The notes under the pieces: model-generated
What the model was told of the DNA's origin: nothing
Databases searched by the model: none
Seen by the model: only the letters and a program-made list of their open reading frames with translations
Assembly (NCBI RefSeq): GCF_012489685.1
Contig: NC_080043.1
Coordinates: 14,316,223 to 14,380,222, forward strand
Direction of reading: 5' to 3'
Source of the DNA: Lotus japonicus
Lineage: Eukaryota > Streptophyta > Magnoliopsida > Fabales > Fabaceae
DNA length: 64,000 bases
Position numbers and translations under genes: made by a program
Shown: one piece after another, positions 12,946 to 25,930 of the stretch
Numbering within the stretch: position 1 is the first letter of the stretch
How the letters are laid out: each line of letters opens with the position of its first letter

Positions 12946-15009
12946 GATTTTTTAAAGGTAATTTTAAATCTGAATTTTTTTTTTCATAAAATATTAAAAA
13001 TTTAAAAGATTTGCCCTAATTATCTAAGATTTACCTAGATTAAATAAAAAACTAAAAATTCAATAAAAATACCTTAAAAATTAATTGATAAAAACTAACA
13101 AATCACAATGAAAACTCATAAAATCTTTAATTAAATAAAAATTCAAAAATGCAATAAAAATAACATAAAATATTCAAAAATTCAATAAAAATAACATAAA
13201 ATTTAATTAATACTCTAAAAATAAACTTTTTCTTCACCTAAAATTTATTTCCATAACAAATCTTGAAACCGATTTTTTAAATTTAATTTTAAATCTGAGA
13301 AACATTTTCATAAAATATTAAAATCTTAAAATATTTGCCTTTATTATCTAAGGTTGACCTAAATTACTCCTTATTAATACTGCATCAGCCATCTCCTCCC
13401 CTACATGCCTCTACTGTGAACCGGCTGACATGGAGGAAAAATGATGAAGATCACTCGAGTATGCAACTTGCTTTATGTGGTGCTGATAATTGTGTAAGGG
13501 TTTGACATAAATGTTTATGCTTCACTTCCTAAAGGTTATTTTTTGTTGCTGAATTTGATTGACTTAATTAGTGAGCACTATATTTGGTAGTGTTGATTCA
13601 ATTCCTAAAAGCCATGGCCTTTAATTTCCTTTTAATGTTTTCATTGTTCCCTATTTTGTGATTGTTTTGTTTAATTTCATATATGCTTTAGTATTTGTTG
13701 TGGTTTCTGTGATGCTTCCACATCACTTAAATAAACTAATGTTGTGATGCTTCCTCTTATGAAACCCTTATTCTGAATGTACTTAATCGGCCAATTGATA
13801 GCGAAATTACATGCTTTTATCCTTCCCATTGCAAATTTGTTTAATTGCATCATTGTCTTCCAGTTTTGGCTGCCAAAACTTCATCTACAATGTCAGCATC
13901 ATGAAGGCAGAGAAACTCTTTCAGAAGAAGGGACGTCCAACAAATTTGACTCAGGATCCCAGTTAAGGAAATGAGATTTAGGTAAGATACTTATTCATAT
14001 GATTGTTTTCAATTCTAGATTTTGCTATTTTTCTTATTAATTAATAGCTTTTTTTTGTTGTCAATTGTAAATCGCTTTTAGACATAGCTATAGTCTCTTT
14101 TATTTTGCTTTACTATCTTAATAGTGGAATCTTTTTTTCAATTAGTACATGGGTTAAAATTCTAAATTTGCTTAACTAAAGGTCTAATTCTATTTGATTT
14201 TCAGGCAGTTTTCTATTTGGCTTAAGAATGTTTGGGGTTATGGTCCGAGAACTGCATCCTTATACCTGTCACATGCATGGGTATTAGTTGTACTCATAGC
14301 CACATCTTTATGTGGAATGAGGTTAGTATATAAGATTTGTGCCAGAATGAACAGTTCTGGGTTCATATAATGAGGATATGGACTTTGTTGAGCTCTATGG
14401 ACATCACTTCTCATCTCAATCTTAGGTAAGGGAAGAAGTTTATTATAACCTTCACACATTCTAATTGCTTAGTAAAAAAAGATTATTAACTCTTATCCGG
14501 GTTTTATGGACTTGCATGTTTGTTGCTGACCTTTTTTCGGTAATTTAATTGTTTTCCACAACCTAAACATTATTTCATTGTTCCTCTCAATCTGTTTTGT
14601 CCATCTCACATGTGCAATGTAAGCTCTTCCTTGGTTTGCAATTGGGTTTGTATTTTTTTTCCTATAACAGATGTATCATCTTGCACAATTTAAGATCATT
14701 CCCAATAATGTAGAGTAAAAGAAAGACATGGATGCTCCCAAATACCAAAGAAGCATGACGATGATTGATGATCTGTGATGGGTTTGCAAGAAAAGTAGCC
14801 TGAGTTCCACACCAAGGATAGTATAAAATGTGTTATTCTAAATACAGTTGGTGGTTACTATACAGCTCTAAGGGACCACACTTCTTGATAAATGGTGGCA
14901 AAAAAGAGCATGCAAAGATCAATGTTTGCTGTAATGATGTTTCAAGGTGTTGCCACCTATGTATAAGTAAATCCTTCTCCTATTTTGACATGTGTTACAC
15001 TGAAAATTT

Positions 15010-15545
15010 TAAAATCTTCTTTTTAACTTTAGAGATTTCTTTATGCATATGTAACATGAGATATTGTTTTATATAAAAAGTATCATTATATTTTTTTAAC
15101 AATCATTATATTCTAAACTAATTGATTGATATTGTGTTAAATTACAAATAAAATCAAATGAGATATCAACCGAATGCATTCAGTTATAAATGGAGAGGAA
15201 AAATTTCTCCACCAAAAATTTGTTACCAAAACAAATCTATGTTGGCTAATTTAAAAATTTTAAATATGAGAAATTTTTTAAAATATTAAAATCTTCTTTT
15301 TAACTTTAGAGATTTCTTTATGTATATGTAACGTGAGATTTTGTTTTATATAAAAAGTATCATTATATTTTTTTAAACAATCATTATATTCTAAACTAAT
15401 TGATTGATATTATGTTAAATTTTAAATAAAATCAAATGGGATACCAACCGAATGCATTCAGTTATAAATGGAGAGTAGAAATTTATGCACCTAAAATTTA
15501 TTACCAAAACAAATCTATGTTGGCTAATTTGAAATCTAAGCAAAA
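15010..15545. repeat. Tandem duplication of about 280 bp inside the Helitron
   Basis: The block starting AAAATCTTCTTTTTAACTTT occurs near 15009 and again near 15289, and both run on through ATTCAGTTATAAATGGAGAG to ACAAATCTATGTTGGCTAAT. Both copies carry the same short T-run insert between ATCATTATATT repeats, so that insert predates the duplication. Confidence 0.8.
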
Positions 15546-15966
15546 TTATTTTTGTCGGTTTAAGGTTCGTAAATTTTGTACAAAGTCTGATATATTTCAT
15601 AAATTTTGTAGGTACCCTGCAATATTGTCTCAAACTTGGATGACTTCAAATAAATAAAATGATGTCATATTTTATGATTTATCTTTCACAAGCCTAATTT
15701 GTGCTACTATCACATTCTTTTTTTTTCCATAATTAATACATGTTTATCATCTGCTTTATTATAATTGTTCTTACATTCTTAGTATGTTAAATTTTTTATA
15801 ATTTAAAATATTGATCGATGTATCAAATACAATAGACACATTTTTTTTTCCGTGATTAATATGTGTTTATGATCTGCTTCATTATGATTGTTCTTACCTT
15901 CTTAGTATCTTAAATTATTTTATAATTTATAATATGATCGATGTATCAAATACAATAGACATATTC

Positions 15967-15983
15967 CCCGTGCAACGCACGGG
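15967..15983 (+). other. Helitron 3' terminal hairpin
   Basis: A perfect 7-bp GC-rich stem with loop AAC, followed by a short A-rich spacer and CTAG. In Helitrons this hairpin acts as the replication terminator. It stands out as the only GC-rich palindrome in AT-rich surroundings. Confidence 0.85.
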
Positions 15984-15999
15984 TAAAAAAAAACACTAG

Positions 16000-18900
16000 T
16001 ATGATAATAAAGTCCTAAGAAGTTTTCTACTTGTAGAAAGAAAGAAAGTTTGGTTACCTATGGACTCACTTGATTGGTGACGAGAGAATTTTGTTATGAT
16101 ATCGAGTGTGATATCGAGTGTGAATAAGTCCCACAACGACATGTAAACATTGAGGATGTTTTTTTGCTAATTTTGAAGTTTGAGGACGATTTTCACAGGA
16201 AGACCATAATTGGGGGACAAAAAATGCAATTAAGCCTTAATAGTTTGTACAACCAATGAAAAATATTAGTACCAACAAGGTTCAACACAGTTGGTAGATA
16301 GTCCGAGGTTCGACCCCTAAAAGATATGTATGGAGAATAATTTTTTGGGAGAAACCTACTCACTTAATGAGATATCCAAGACTCACATGATTAGTCTTAT
16401 AGTTTGGTACAACAAGCGAGCCTACTGTGTTTTTTATTTATTATTTTGGGCCTAGTAGTATTGTTACTTATTTGCCCTTTTTGGCTGCGATCTAAGAGTG
16501 AACATACTACCAACCCAAATAAAATATCAATAGTTTTTTTTTTCAAAGATCAATGGCAATTTATAGAAATGCTGGGTTAATTCCAAAAGTAGGGACAAAA
16601 CTTAGTTACAACCTTCTTGGCAAGGCTATCTCAACAAAAACAATGAATGATCTATACCTGCATGGAAGACTAAATAATGCACCTCTCATCACTTAATAAA
16701 GTTGGAGGTAGAACACTAGAACTAGTATAATTAGCAAGTTAAAACAACATGACGGAAATCCTAACAATAGAGAGAAGAATAACAACAAAAAGAGAACACA
16801 AAAAAACATAAACCTAAGTAAGTAAAAAAAAAGCAGCTCAAATGCTCCAAATCTCCAGCTTGCATATGACGATTTTTCCTTCAACCTAGTGAGATAAGTT
16901 AGTTTCACGTAGTTCTTCTAGTACGTTCTATGAAAACACATTGTTATGATAGTGCCTTGCATTCTAACCATCAATGGAGATAACCCATAGGTGGGTGGTG
17001 GTAGACACAAAAGAGACGACAAATAGAGGTTGAAGGAAATGGCTGGAAGCCGCGAGTGATAGTGGCATGCGGGGGTGGTGCAACGATGGAAGAAGGAAAA
17101 AGGGGAACAACTGACACTAAAAATGAGAAAATACTGCACTTTTTTGGATAGCAAATCCACCTAGTGTGGAAGTGAACTCATTTATTGTAGGAAAACACCT
17201 ACCAAGCTGAAGGAAAAATCTCCTTAGTAGGGCCCGAGGAAATGAACACAACACATACTTTCTCTCTCTCGCTTTCCACGCACTGCTAGACCTTACTCCG
17301 CAAATCTATTGTTCTTGTTAAGCTATCAATAGTTTCGAAAGAGACATAAATGATTATTTCCTAACTTTCCTTCAAATATGTTTCGCCTAATATGTCCATT
17401 GTACCAATGTGAGTAGGCCTTGATTGATAAAGCTAACCAAACCCAGCTCTATTACTCTATATGAAAGATATATACAATATAATTTTAATGTACCTTAAAT
17501 TTTATGTGAAATTCATTAAATAAAAAGTGATATTCATGTGATTTATGAAATTTATACTATAAATTTCATCAATAATAAAAATAACATAAAGAAACAAATT
17601 TTATTTTGAGAATTCCCTCAAGCTCAAGTCTATTCTTGAGAAGACAAACTTTTTTTTTTTTTTCATTCAAGGATTCAAGAGTGAGAAGCCACTTTAAAGT
17701 AAACCCAGTGCATGACAAAGTCTGTGCTTTTGGCTTTCAAACAGCCGACCAAAGCCACTCTTCGGTCTTTATTAAAAGATGGGAATGCAGCTTCTCCATC
17801 TAGGGTCCTTTTACAGCTGTCTTCACTCCTTATATTAACCTAAATCTTCATTGTTTTATTCTTCACATTTCATCCCCTTTGCACACTACTTGTCTGCACA
17901 AATTCAATTATGCAATGTCCCACCTATGTCTCCTTATGCTTGATTAACATTATCACACTTTGCATTGAAAAATATTCAAAGTGGAAAAAAGTTACTAGAT
18001 TACATATGAACTATTGTTGATGATGTGCACAGCTCTGCAAACAGCTAATTGTTACCTACCTGCTCAGGACGCAAGAAAGTACTAGTCCAAGTGAGCTATA
18101 TAGTGCTCTCTAATGTTTCCACTTACATATAATAAATTTGACTTCTGGGGCAATGCCATATGAAATCAAAGCTGGTGCAAGGTGGCGCCATACCCTTAGG
18201 TCTAACTTCCTTAACCAAATTTACAATCTTATCCACCCTTACATAATAATATTCTCAGGATAAGATCTGTTTATTTAACTTTACTCTATGAGTAGTGCAT
18301 TGTTTGGATAATAACTTGAAGTTTGTTTAGGACGGGTCACTTTCCTTTATAAGGCCATAAGGTCGTGTGTTCAATTCTTATTGCTGATATGAGGGTTGTA
18401 TTGGTGGGTGATCTGTAAATAATCTCTGTAAACAATCTATGATCACGTAAGTATATTCGCAACCGAATCCATCCAAACTTTTCAGCCCCCTCTATGTAAC
18501 TAAAGAAAACTTGAAAATCTCTTTTCTTAGGATAAAAATGTAAAAAAAAATCTCTTCACGTCCCTTGGGATGTAACTGTCAAACAAATTCAAATTATACA
18601 TTTTTGATATCTATTAAATATCATTTCCACACAAGTTTTCTTCCTACCACATCACTCATCATATATCTCATTACCTTTCTCTTCTATTTCCATCTTCCTT
18701 TAAAGGTGGAGGTGGACATCGACCAACAAATATAGATAGAGGAGGCGAAACAAAGGATAAACCCCTCTAAAGATTTTGTAAAATTTTCATATTTTATTTG
18801 GGTCTCCAACAATAAAATCTAGGATTCACCGGAATCACCGCTGCCAACGTGTGTCGGTTGCATTAGTTAAAAGTGATTTAAACCATTGGGTCAAAAGATC

Positions 18901-20102
18901 AATTCCCTAAGAGTCGCACTCTCATGCAGTCATTTAACCTCACCAAACTAGGTAAAGATTGCGAGAGCAACATAATAAAAAAAAATTCCTTCTTCATTAC
19001 GTTAGAGTAGAGTGGTGGATGGTTTAGTAATTTCAGACTCAACACACATTAGACCATGCCTGCTGCAGTTGGAAAAATAAGATGGGAACAAGGAAAAAAC
19101 ATGAGAGGAGGACCCATGCATGGAGTGAGAGCAATTGCTCATTAATTTTTCAAAGGCTTTCTTAATTGAAACAAAGTGGGTCTGTTTCTTTCCTGTGGTA
19201 TGCAGTGCACTTTCTCTTGAAGGCCCACACATACAAAAGAAAGCTCATCAGGAATGAGGTAAAATAAAAAATGGAATAATTGCATTTTGCACCCTCACAA
19301 AAATCATATCCACTACTTGTGATTATTGAGGAAAAATCTCAAGTCTTGATATCTGTGCACATTTGTGAAATCTATTCAAAGTTCCACAGTCTTGGGTATC
19401 AGATCCTATAATAAAAGAATGTTTGCTGATTTCAAAGCTGCTCCATTTGATTTTAAGGACAACACTGCTTTTTTTTTCCATGTACCTTAGCTCCCTTAAA
19501 CGGTGATTATTGTCCCTTTTCAAAGAATTTATGGAATTTCATAACATGGGTAGGTAATCAACTTGGATGTTGGATCTCACTTAATCCAAATCACATGCAT
19601 CATTTTTATCCTTCAACTATCTTGATTTGTGTGCATTAATGTTAAGATTACTTTTAAAGCAAGGCTCTGATTAACGTGCATGTTTTGGTCTTTGCAAAGA
19701 CTAGTTGTGCCTATAAGAAGCTAACTCTATGGCAAGTTCTGCAAATTGGTCCTTCTTTTCCGGACAAGTCTAATGTTGAGTTTTGCACAAATCCATTATT
19801 TTTTATTGAACACATGTATCTTTACTTAAGCCGGTTCAGCTGAGTTTGTTTTTCATATATATTCAAGACTCGAATCTGAGAATTTGCTTAAGAAGAACCA
19901 AACATCTAGCTACGACTTGAACCAACCACCATCAGAAGCTTCACAAATCTATTATTTAAGTCAGTTAAATGCCATCTTTGTGATTTTCACCCATCTACTT
20001 ATTCAAACTGAGGATATTTGCTGTGTAGAAGAGGATTAATTCTTATGAGCATTTTTTTTTTCAGATCACAGAAACTGAAGCTGGTTCATGTGATATAGTT
20101 AA
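16000..20102. other. Intergenic region upstream of the IQD gene
   Basis: No gene found. The region is AT-rich with pyrimidine runs and a few tRNA-like degenerate motifs (for example GAGGTTCGACCCC near 16310). A possible micro-insertion (AAAATCTCTT repeated around a poly(A)-ended insert) lies near 18512-18560. A T-run ending CAG at about 20050-20064, just before the IQD start, could be the 3' splice site of a 5' UTR intron. Confidence 0.5.
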
Positions 20103-22865
20103 ATGGCCAAGGGCTGGTTTAGCATGGTGAAGAGGCTCTTTATATGGGATACACATTCCACACAAGAGAAGGTAAAATTTCTTGCTTCTTTGATTAATTC
20201 CTTAAGTAATCTTGTTGTATTGCTCATGAGAGAAAACCTGTTTTCAGAAGGAGAAAAGAAGGAAGTGGATATTTGGGAGAGTAAAGAACAAGAGATTGGC
20301 TACAATTGAAGCCCCACCACCATCAAAAGAAACAAGACTGAGTGAAGCTGAGGAAAAACACAGCAAGCATGCTTTGAAAGTGGCTATTGCCTCTGCTGCT
20401 GCTGCTGAAGCTGCTATTACTGCTGCTCATGTTGCTGTTGAGGTTGTTAGGCTCCAATCTGCACACCAATGTAGGGACAAGTCAGAAGAGTTTGAAAATG
20501 TTAAAACTTGGCATGAGGCTTCTCAATTCACATACAATTTCCAGAGGAAGATTGAAGAATCCTCAGCCATCAAAATTCAAACAACATTTAGAGGTTACCT
20601 AGTGAGTTTGTCCAACCTCTCATCTTTGATTTAATATCAGCTTAAATATTCTGTCCACCATCTTCTGTTTTGCTCATTGATGGGTTCAATTAAATTTGAG
20701 AAACAGATAGTGTGGATTTGAATACAACTTTGGTTAAGGTGATCGGACTTTCATCCTATTCCATAAGAAGAATTCTGTTCACTTTTTCTGCTAAAGTGAA
20801 CCCAAGTGCCAACAGATATCCAACACACCTATAGTTAAGGATGCAAAATCTCAAGGTGAACCCAGGTTTCAGGAGCTGAAACTTAGTAGAAAATGACCAA
20901 TTTACTGACTCACTTAAATTCTTCAGCCAATTACTGATTTCCCAAACAATTGTAAGATAATTTTGGAAGATAAACTTGATTTCTATATTGAAAATTTCAT
21001 ATGTTTAATTTCTATGATAGGAAGATAAACAAGGAAAATTGGAGAATGACAGAAAAAAACAAAGAGAGAAAGTTTAGTAGATGAAATTAAGGAACTGTAG
21101 TCACTCTACTATATTATTAAACATCGTATGTCTTATTAATTGGGGTTTGGATTCATTCACACTGACTTTCTCTTCTATCACAATTCCACTTACTTTCTAT
21201 TTTTATCTCTAGCTTCTTTTTTTATCAGATCACTTATCATATCTCTCGGTTCTCTCTCTCTGCTAATATTCTTATCTTTATATGAATGTGGGTACTAAGT
21301 GGATTTGGAGTGTTGATGAAATTTTGTTTCCTATTAACTGAATGGTAAGACATTGCAGGCAAGGAAAGCTTTGAGAGCATTGAAGGGAATAGTGAAGCTT
21401 CAAGCTATCATTCGTGGCAGAGCTGTTAGACGCCACACTATTAGTACTCTGAAGAGCTTGCAGTCCATAGTAAATATCCAGTCCCAGGTCTTTGCAAGAA
21501 ATCTCCAAATGGTTGGAGGAAGATTGGATTGTGGTGAAAATGAAGAGATGCAGGATTCAAGAGACAAGATAATAAAGGTAGGCATAGCAAGTTAAAATTT
21601 ATCATTAGTTTTCCTCAAATTGCAAAACTGAAGTTTCACTTCAAACACCATAATCCACTCTTCATTGTGAATGCTTATAAACTATGTTACTTATGTTAAG
21701 AAGTCCACCATTGATTCACTAGAGATATGGTCAAAATCGTCCTTTAGAGTAGCTCTCACCTCTAAGCTAGCTTTTTTGGTAGGGGTAGACCTAACTCGAA
21801 TTCAAAGTTGGTATCATAGAACATCCATTTATTAGGGACCACCCATATATGGACCACTAGCTGGTGTTCATTCTTGTAAATTTCACGCTTCAGTGTCCAA
21901 CACTAGATGTGAGGGGTGTGTTGAGAAGTCTCACATTAACTAAATATCCCTAAAATAGTTCTTATAAAGGGTAGAGAACTCTCACTTCTAAGATAGCTTT
22001 TGGGTAGAGTCAGGCAGTCAGCCGTAACCTGAATTCTAAGAACTTACATGTTATCAATAATTCAGATTGAATTTGAAACATATTTTTCATGTTTTTCAGA
22101 TAGACTCCAACAGTGAGAGAAGGTGGGATGACAGTATTTTATTGAAGAAGGAGGTGGATGCCTCTAGCATACACAAGAAAGAAGCTGTGCATAAGAGAGA
22201 CAGGATAAAAGAATACTCTTATAACCATAGAGTAAGCTCTTAAACCCTTTTTTGCTCTTTTGAAATTTTACTCATTAAGGAACTCATACTAAAGTACAAA
22301 AACCTCTCAGAGGTCAGCTGAATCAGAAAGAAATAAAGTAAATGGAAGATGGAGATACTGGATGGAAGATTGGGTCGACACCCAACTTTCCAAGAGTAAA
22401 GAACTTGAAGATTTAGAATCGGTTTTCAGCTCACATTCTAGAGCTGGTGAGGAATGTGGAAGAAGATCACAACTCAAGCTAAGACATGTTCAGAGAACAA
22501 ATCAAGTTGAAGGTTTGGATTCTCCAATACTTTCTTCAAGGAATCGCTCATTTCCAAGTTCTCCTGCATTTCCTACATACATGGCTGCAACAAAATCAGC
22601 ACAAGCAAAAGTGAGATCCGCAAGCTCTCCAAAAGTGAGGATAGGAGGGAATTTGGACATGAACTCTGATTGCTATTCTCCATGCAACAGAAAGCTATCT
22701 ATTGTTTCTTCCATTAACCATGAAGTTCTCAATTATGGTAGGACAAGCAAGCTTAGCAATAATCAGCAAAGATCTCCTAACTTAAAGGGTCTTTCAAGGC
22801 CTTTAAAATCAAGCCAGAATATTAAAGATCTCAGTATTAATTCAGACTTCTCAACTCACAATTGA
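20103..22865 (+). CDS. IQD: IQ67-domain calmodulin-binding protein (IQD family)
   Basis: Five exons, 20103-20171, 20248-20601, 21359-21577, 22100-22231 and 22311-22865, all joined in phase 0, give 442 aa. IQD proteins are plant scaffold proteins that bind calmodulin and often associate with microtubules or the nucleus. The N-terminus MAKGWFSMVKRLF and the basic KRRKWIFGRVK after the first junction are typical. The IQ67 domain lies near residues 128-190: KIQTTFRGYLARKALRALKG carries the first IQ motif and VKLQAIIRGRAVRRH the second, with a weaker third repeat after it. The domain is split by a phase-0 intron at GYL/ARK, the conserved intron position of this family. An Ala-rich stretch (ASAAAAEAAITAAHVA) precedes it. 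The C-terminal part is Ser-rich and basic, containing RSFPSSPAFPTYMAATKSAQAK, close to the conserved C-terminal IQD block. The exact subfamily member is not assigned. Confidence 0.93.
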
Positions 22866-23137
22866 GATCAACAAAGTAAATTTCAAATGAAGTTATAAAT
22901 ACTGGTGTTGCATCCACTACTATAGTTTCATGTTACCATGAGAGGGCTTGAATTGAAGTGAGAATCTTTTTTGGTCTCATGTATATGCCAGCACAAATTA
23001 TACTTTTAGTTGAGTGGGCATTGGTGTGACAGAAATTTGTTAAGTTCTTCACTGATTTGTTTATTTCTTACTAAACCTTGTCTGATGTATTTTGTGGTGT
23101 TATATTATACATAACCAATGTTCCTGGTTTTTGGTTT

Positions 23138-24003
23138 GAGTAAATCATCAAATTGTCTTGAAAGTTCACGTGGTTCACAATTTGGTCTCTCGAAGAAGAA
23201 AATGACTTCATAAATCCCGGAAAGTGCAAAAGTTGGTCACGTTGGTTCTCGGGTTCCCATCCGTTAGTGAAAGTTAACGGAAATGGTGATGTGGCCAATT
23301 AAGTGACATGTAGACTGCCCCTGGCTTCCTAAGTGGCTCTAATATGTCACCTTTCAATTTAGTCCCTACGTCCATTTCACTTGTGATCCAATGCATTTTC
23401 TGGTGAGCTCCCATCTGGCATTGAGAATCTCAGTAGCCTGCAAGTCTTGAATATGTCTACCAATAATATCTCTGGTCCAATTCCTGTTTGGTTAGGAGAA
23501 CTTAAATCAATATACATTTTTGACTTAAGTGACAACTGACAACAACCTTAATGGAAGCATCCCTTCTGAAATAGGAGGAGCAATTTCACTCACTAAACTG
23601 ACGTTACAAAAGAACCACCAAGGTGGCAGAATTCTAGCCCAAACTGAGAAGTGTTTGTCTCTAAAATCTTTGTAAGCTCTTTAATATCATAGTGACCCTT
23701 TTTCATGCTTTGTAAGGACTTAATTGAAGGGAGGAGAAAGTGGAATGTTGTTAAGGACTAAATTGGAGGGGAAAAGATTAGAGGGTAGCTCCATTAGCCA
23801 GGTTGGATAGCAAGTGGGTGTCCAAATGTTAATTGGCCACATCACCATTTCTGTTAACTTTCACTAACAGATGAGAACCCAAGAACGAACATGACCGACT
23901 TTTGCAATTTCAAAGATTTCTGAAGCTAGACTCTTCTCCCGGAGACCAAATCATGAGCGACATGAATTTTCAGGAACCAACTAACCAATTTGGTGATTTA
24001 CTC
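23138..24003. mobile_element. Mutator-like element with long inverted repeats, carrying a gene fragment (Pack-MULE-like)
   Basis: Left end GAGTAAATCATCAAATTG and right end (reverse complement GAGTAAATCACCAAATTG) form inverted repeats of about 165 bp (23138-23300 against about 23829-24003), roughly 80 percent alike by eye. A 7-bp direct repeat TTGGTTT abuts each end; Mutator-type elements usually give 8-11 bp, so the exact border may be off by a base or two. No transposase is present. The centre holds a receptor-kinase fragment, described separately. It lies about 270 bp downstream of the IQD stop codon. Confidence 0.8.
23387..23672 (+). pseudogene. Captured fragment of an LRR receptor-like kinase gene
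   Basis: Translation gives leucine-rich repeats: SNAFSGELPSGIENL, SSLQVLNMSTNNISGPIP, then LKSIYIFDLSDN. After that a 7-bp tandem duplication (GACAACTGACAAC region near 23530) shifts the frame; the other frame continues with NLNGSIPSEIGGAISLTKL and AQTEKCLSLKSL. The LxxLxLxxNxxxGxIP pattern is that of plant LRR-RLK ectodomains. The fragment starts and ends without gene borders and is confined between the inverted repeats of the element, so it was probably acquired by it. It cannot encode a receptor. Confidence 0.8.
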
Positions 24004-24188
24004 TTGGTTTTTTATGCTTCCACCCTTTATTTGGTGGAGTCAAGTAAAATGTTTGGTAGTGGGGTGTTTACACCTAAATTGATTGAGAGTGAAAAGAAGA
24101 GAAATGAGAGAAATGGTAATATAATATGATGAGAAATATAGGGAGAAAAACAAGATGTATTTGATATGTTTATAAATCAGAATTAATC

Positions 24189-25920
24189 GGGTAAATGGTC
24201 ACTTTGGTCCTCAAAAGTGTTAACCGACTTCACATTCATCCCTGAATGAATTTTATTCACCTCACAGTCCCCCAAAGTGTCAAACATCCGTCACTTTAGT
24301 CCTTGACGTTAAAAAACACAAACGGACGTTAACAGAAGGTTGAGTTGGAACGTTGGGAAAGTTTGAAATACTTCAATTTAGTCCTTGATTTGAATTTTTC
24401 CCCAAATTTAATTAATAAAAAAAATAAAAACCACAAACCAAGTAACAATGATGAATCTCCATCTTCTTTATCATAAAATAATGAAACCTCAAAAAATCTC
24501 AGAACTTCTCAGACTTAAAATAAACTAAAAACATCTTCAAAGGTAAATCTCCATCCAAAATTAAAACACCCAGAACTCAAACACCAAATTGACGAAAAAA
24601 AAGTAAAGAAACATATGTAAATCGTAAATCTCATAGCTTTTCAAGGGTTCTAATGCATTTCTTCTTCAAATATTTTTTCGTTAAAGCTTGTGATGAAAAA
24701 CAAGAAATATCTTGTCTTCTAATCACAAATACACAATCGATAGAATCCATGCTGACCAACGCCAACAGATCAAAGTTGTACTTTTGTTTTATGGTGCAGG
24801 GGTTGCAAATATGAGGTGCAAAAACATTTTAACCTTCAAATTTCTAATATTAATTTGATTGGGGTTCAATTAAACTTCTGGTTTTGGCTCTTCCTCTTCT
24901 TCTTCTCCTTTCAGATCCATCAAGAGAGCCAACAGTTCGAAGGTTGTGGGTTTGGGGTTTCACCATTGTAGGTGGAGCTCGAAGGTTTTGGGTCTTCCAT
25001 TGGATCCTTCTATGCAAACCACAAATTGGGTTATGCTGCAGGCAGATCAAGATGGGAGATTTATGCACAACCAAGCTAGAACTGTTCATCACCGTAACCC
25101 TGGTTCATCCACCACCATCAAGCCACAACCAGAATCACAGTACATAGCGAAATATCTCAAAACTCCAACCTAATTCACAGTAGAGAGTTAGAAATCCCAA
25201 ACGCCCAACCCACCCCCATCATAAACCTCGAATTTATTGAGCTATTGTGCTTCTCGTTTGAGTCATCACCGCAACCACGCTGTGAAACCCAGACCCCTCG
25301 TCGCAACAACAACAATCAACAACAGAGAAAAAGAGAACCCTGCACATTCGTTTCTCTGTCAAGGTGGAGGCTTTGGGGCTTGGATTTCATTCTCTCTTGG
25401 TGGATGGGTCAAAGTTCTTATCTTTATGCATGGCTTTGGTGCGATTTTGTGTCGACAAAGAAGAGGAAGGGCATGCAGAGATCTAGGGGTTATATGGTTT
25501 CAGATGTGAAATGAAACTGTGTTAGAGTGTTTCTATGTGTGAGTATTTGTTTTCTCTTTTTTTAAGGTGTTGAAGATGTTTTTGGTTTATTTTAAGTGTG
25601 AGAGGTTTTGAGATTTTCTGAGGTTTCATTATTTCATGATAAAGGAGATGAAGATTCATCATTGTTGCTGGGTTTGTGGTTTTTATTTTTTTTATTAATT
25701 AAATTTGGGGAAAAATTCAGATCAAGGACTAAATTGAAGCATTTCAAACTTCCCAACGTTCAAATTCAACCTTCTGTTAACGTCCGTTTGTGTATTTTAA
25801 CGTCAAGGACTAAAGTGACGGACGTTTGACACTTTGGGGGACCGCGAGGTGAATAAAATTCATTCAGGGACGAATGTGAAGTCGGTTGACACTTTTGAGG
25901 ACCAAAATGACCATTTACCC
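24189..25920. mobile_element. Mutator-like element with about 245-bp terminal inverted repeats
   Basis: GGGTAAATGGTCACTTTGG at the left end mirrors the right end (reverse complement GGGTAAATGGTCATTTTGG). The inverted repeats run to about 24435 and from about 25675. A perfect 10-bp target duplication AGAATTAATC flanks it (24179-24188 and 25921-25930), in the 9-11 bp range of Mutator elements. No transposase is coded. The roughly 1.2-kb interior (24440-25670) is less AT-rich in places and has short open frames on both strands with no family I recognise; it may be captured host DNA. It sits only 185 bp after the preceding Mutator-like element. Confidence 0.85.
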
Positions 25921-25930
25921 AGAATTAATC

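Larger units (their letters stand above)
11968..15999 (+). mobile_element. Non-autonomous Helitron
   Basis: The 5' end reads TCTATATATATTAG after an A; the 3' end reads CTAG before a T, so the element sits between A and T as Helitrons do. A 7-bp-stem hairpin (CCCGTGC/GCACGGG, 3-nt loop) lies at 15967-15983, 16 nt before the end. Helitrons replicate by rolling circle using a Rep/helicase protein; none is coded here, so this copy depends on another. A second copy of the 5' terminal sequence (ATATATATTAGAAAAGAAGAAC) occurs near 12580, suggesting a nested or duplicated 5' end. The interior is mostly AT-rich tandem repeats with a less AT-rich part at about 13380-14960 that might be captured host DNA; I could not identify it. 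Confidence 0.8.

Noticed and set aside
24850..25514. Overlapping open frames of 75-90 codons on both strands
   Set aside because: None shows a known domain or an intron-exon pattern; they fall in the interior of the Mutator-like element and may be captured or chance sequence.
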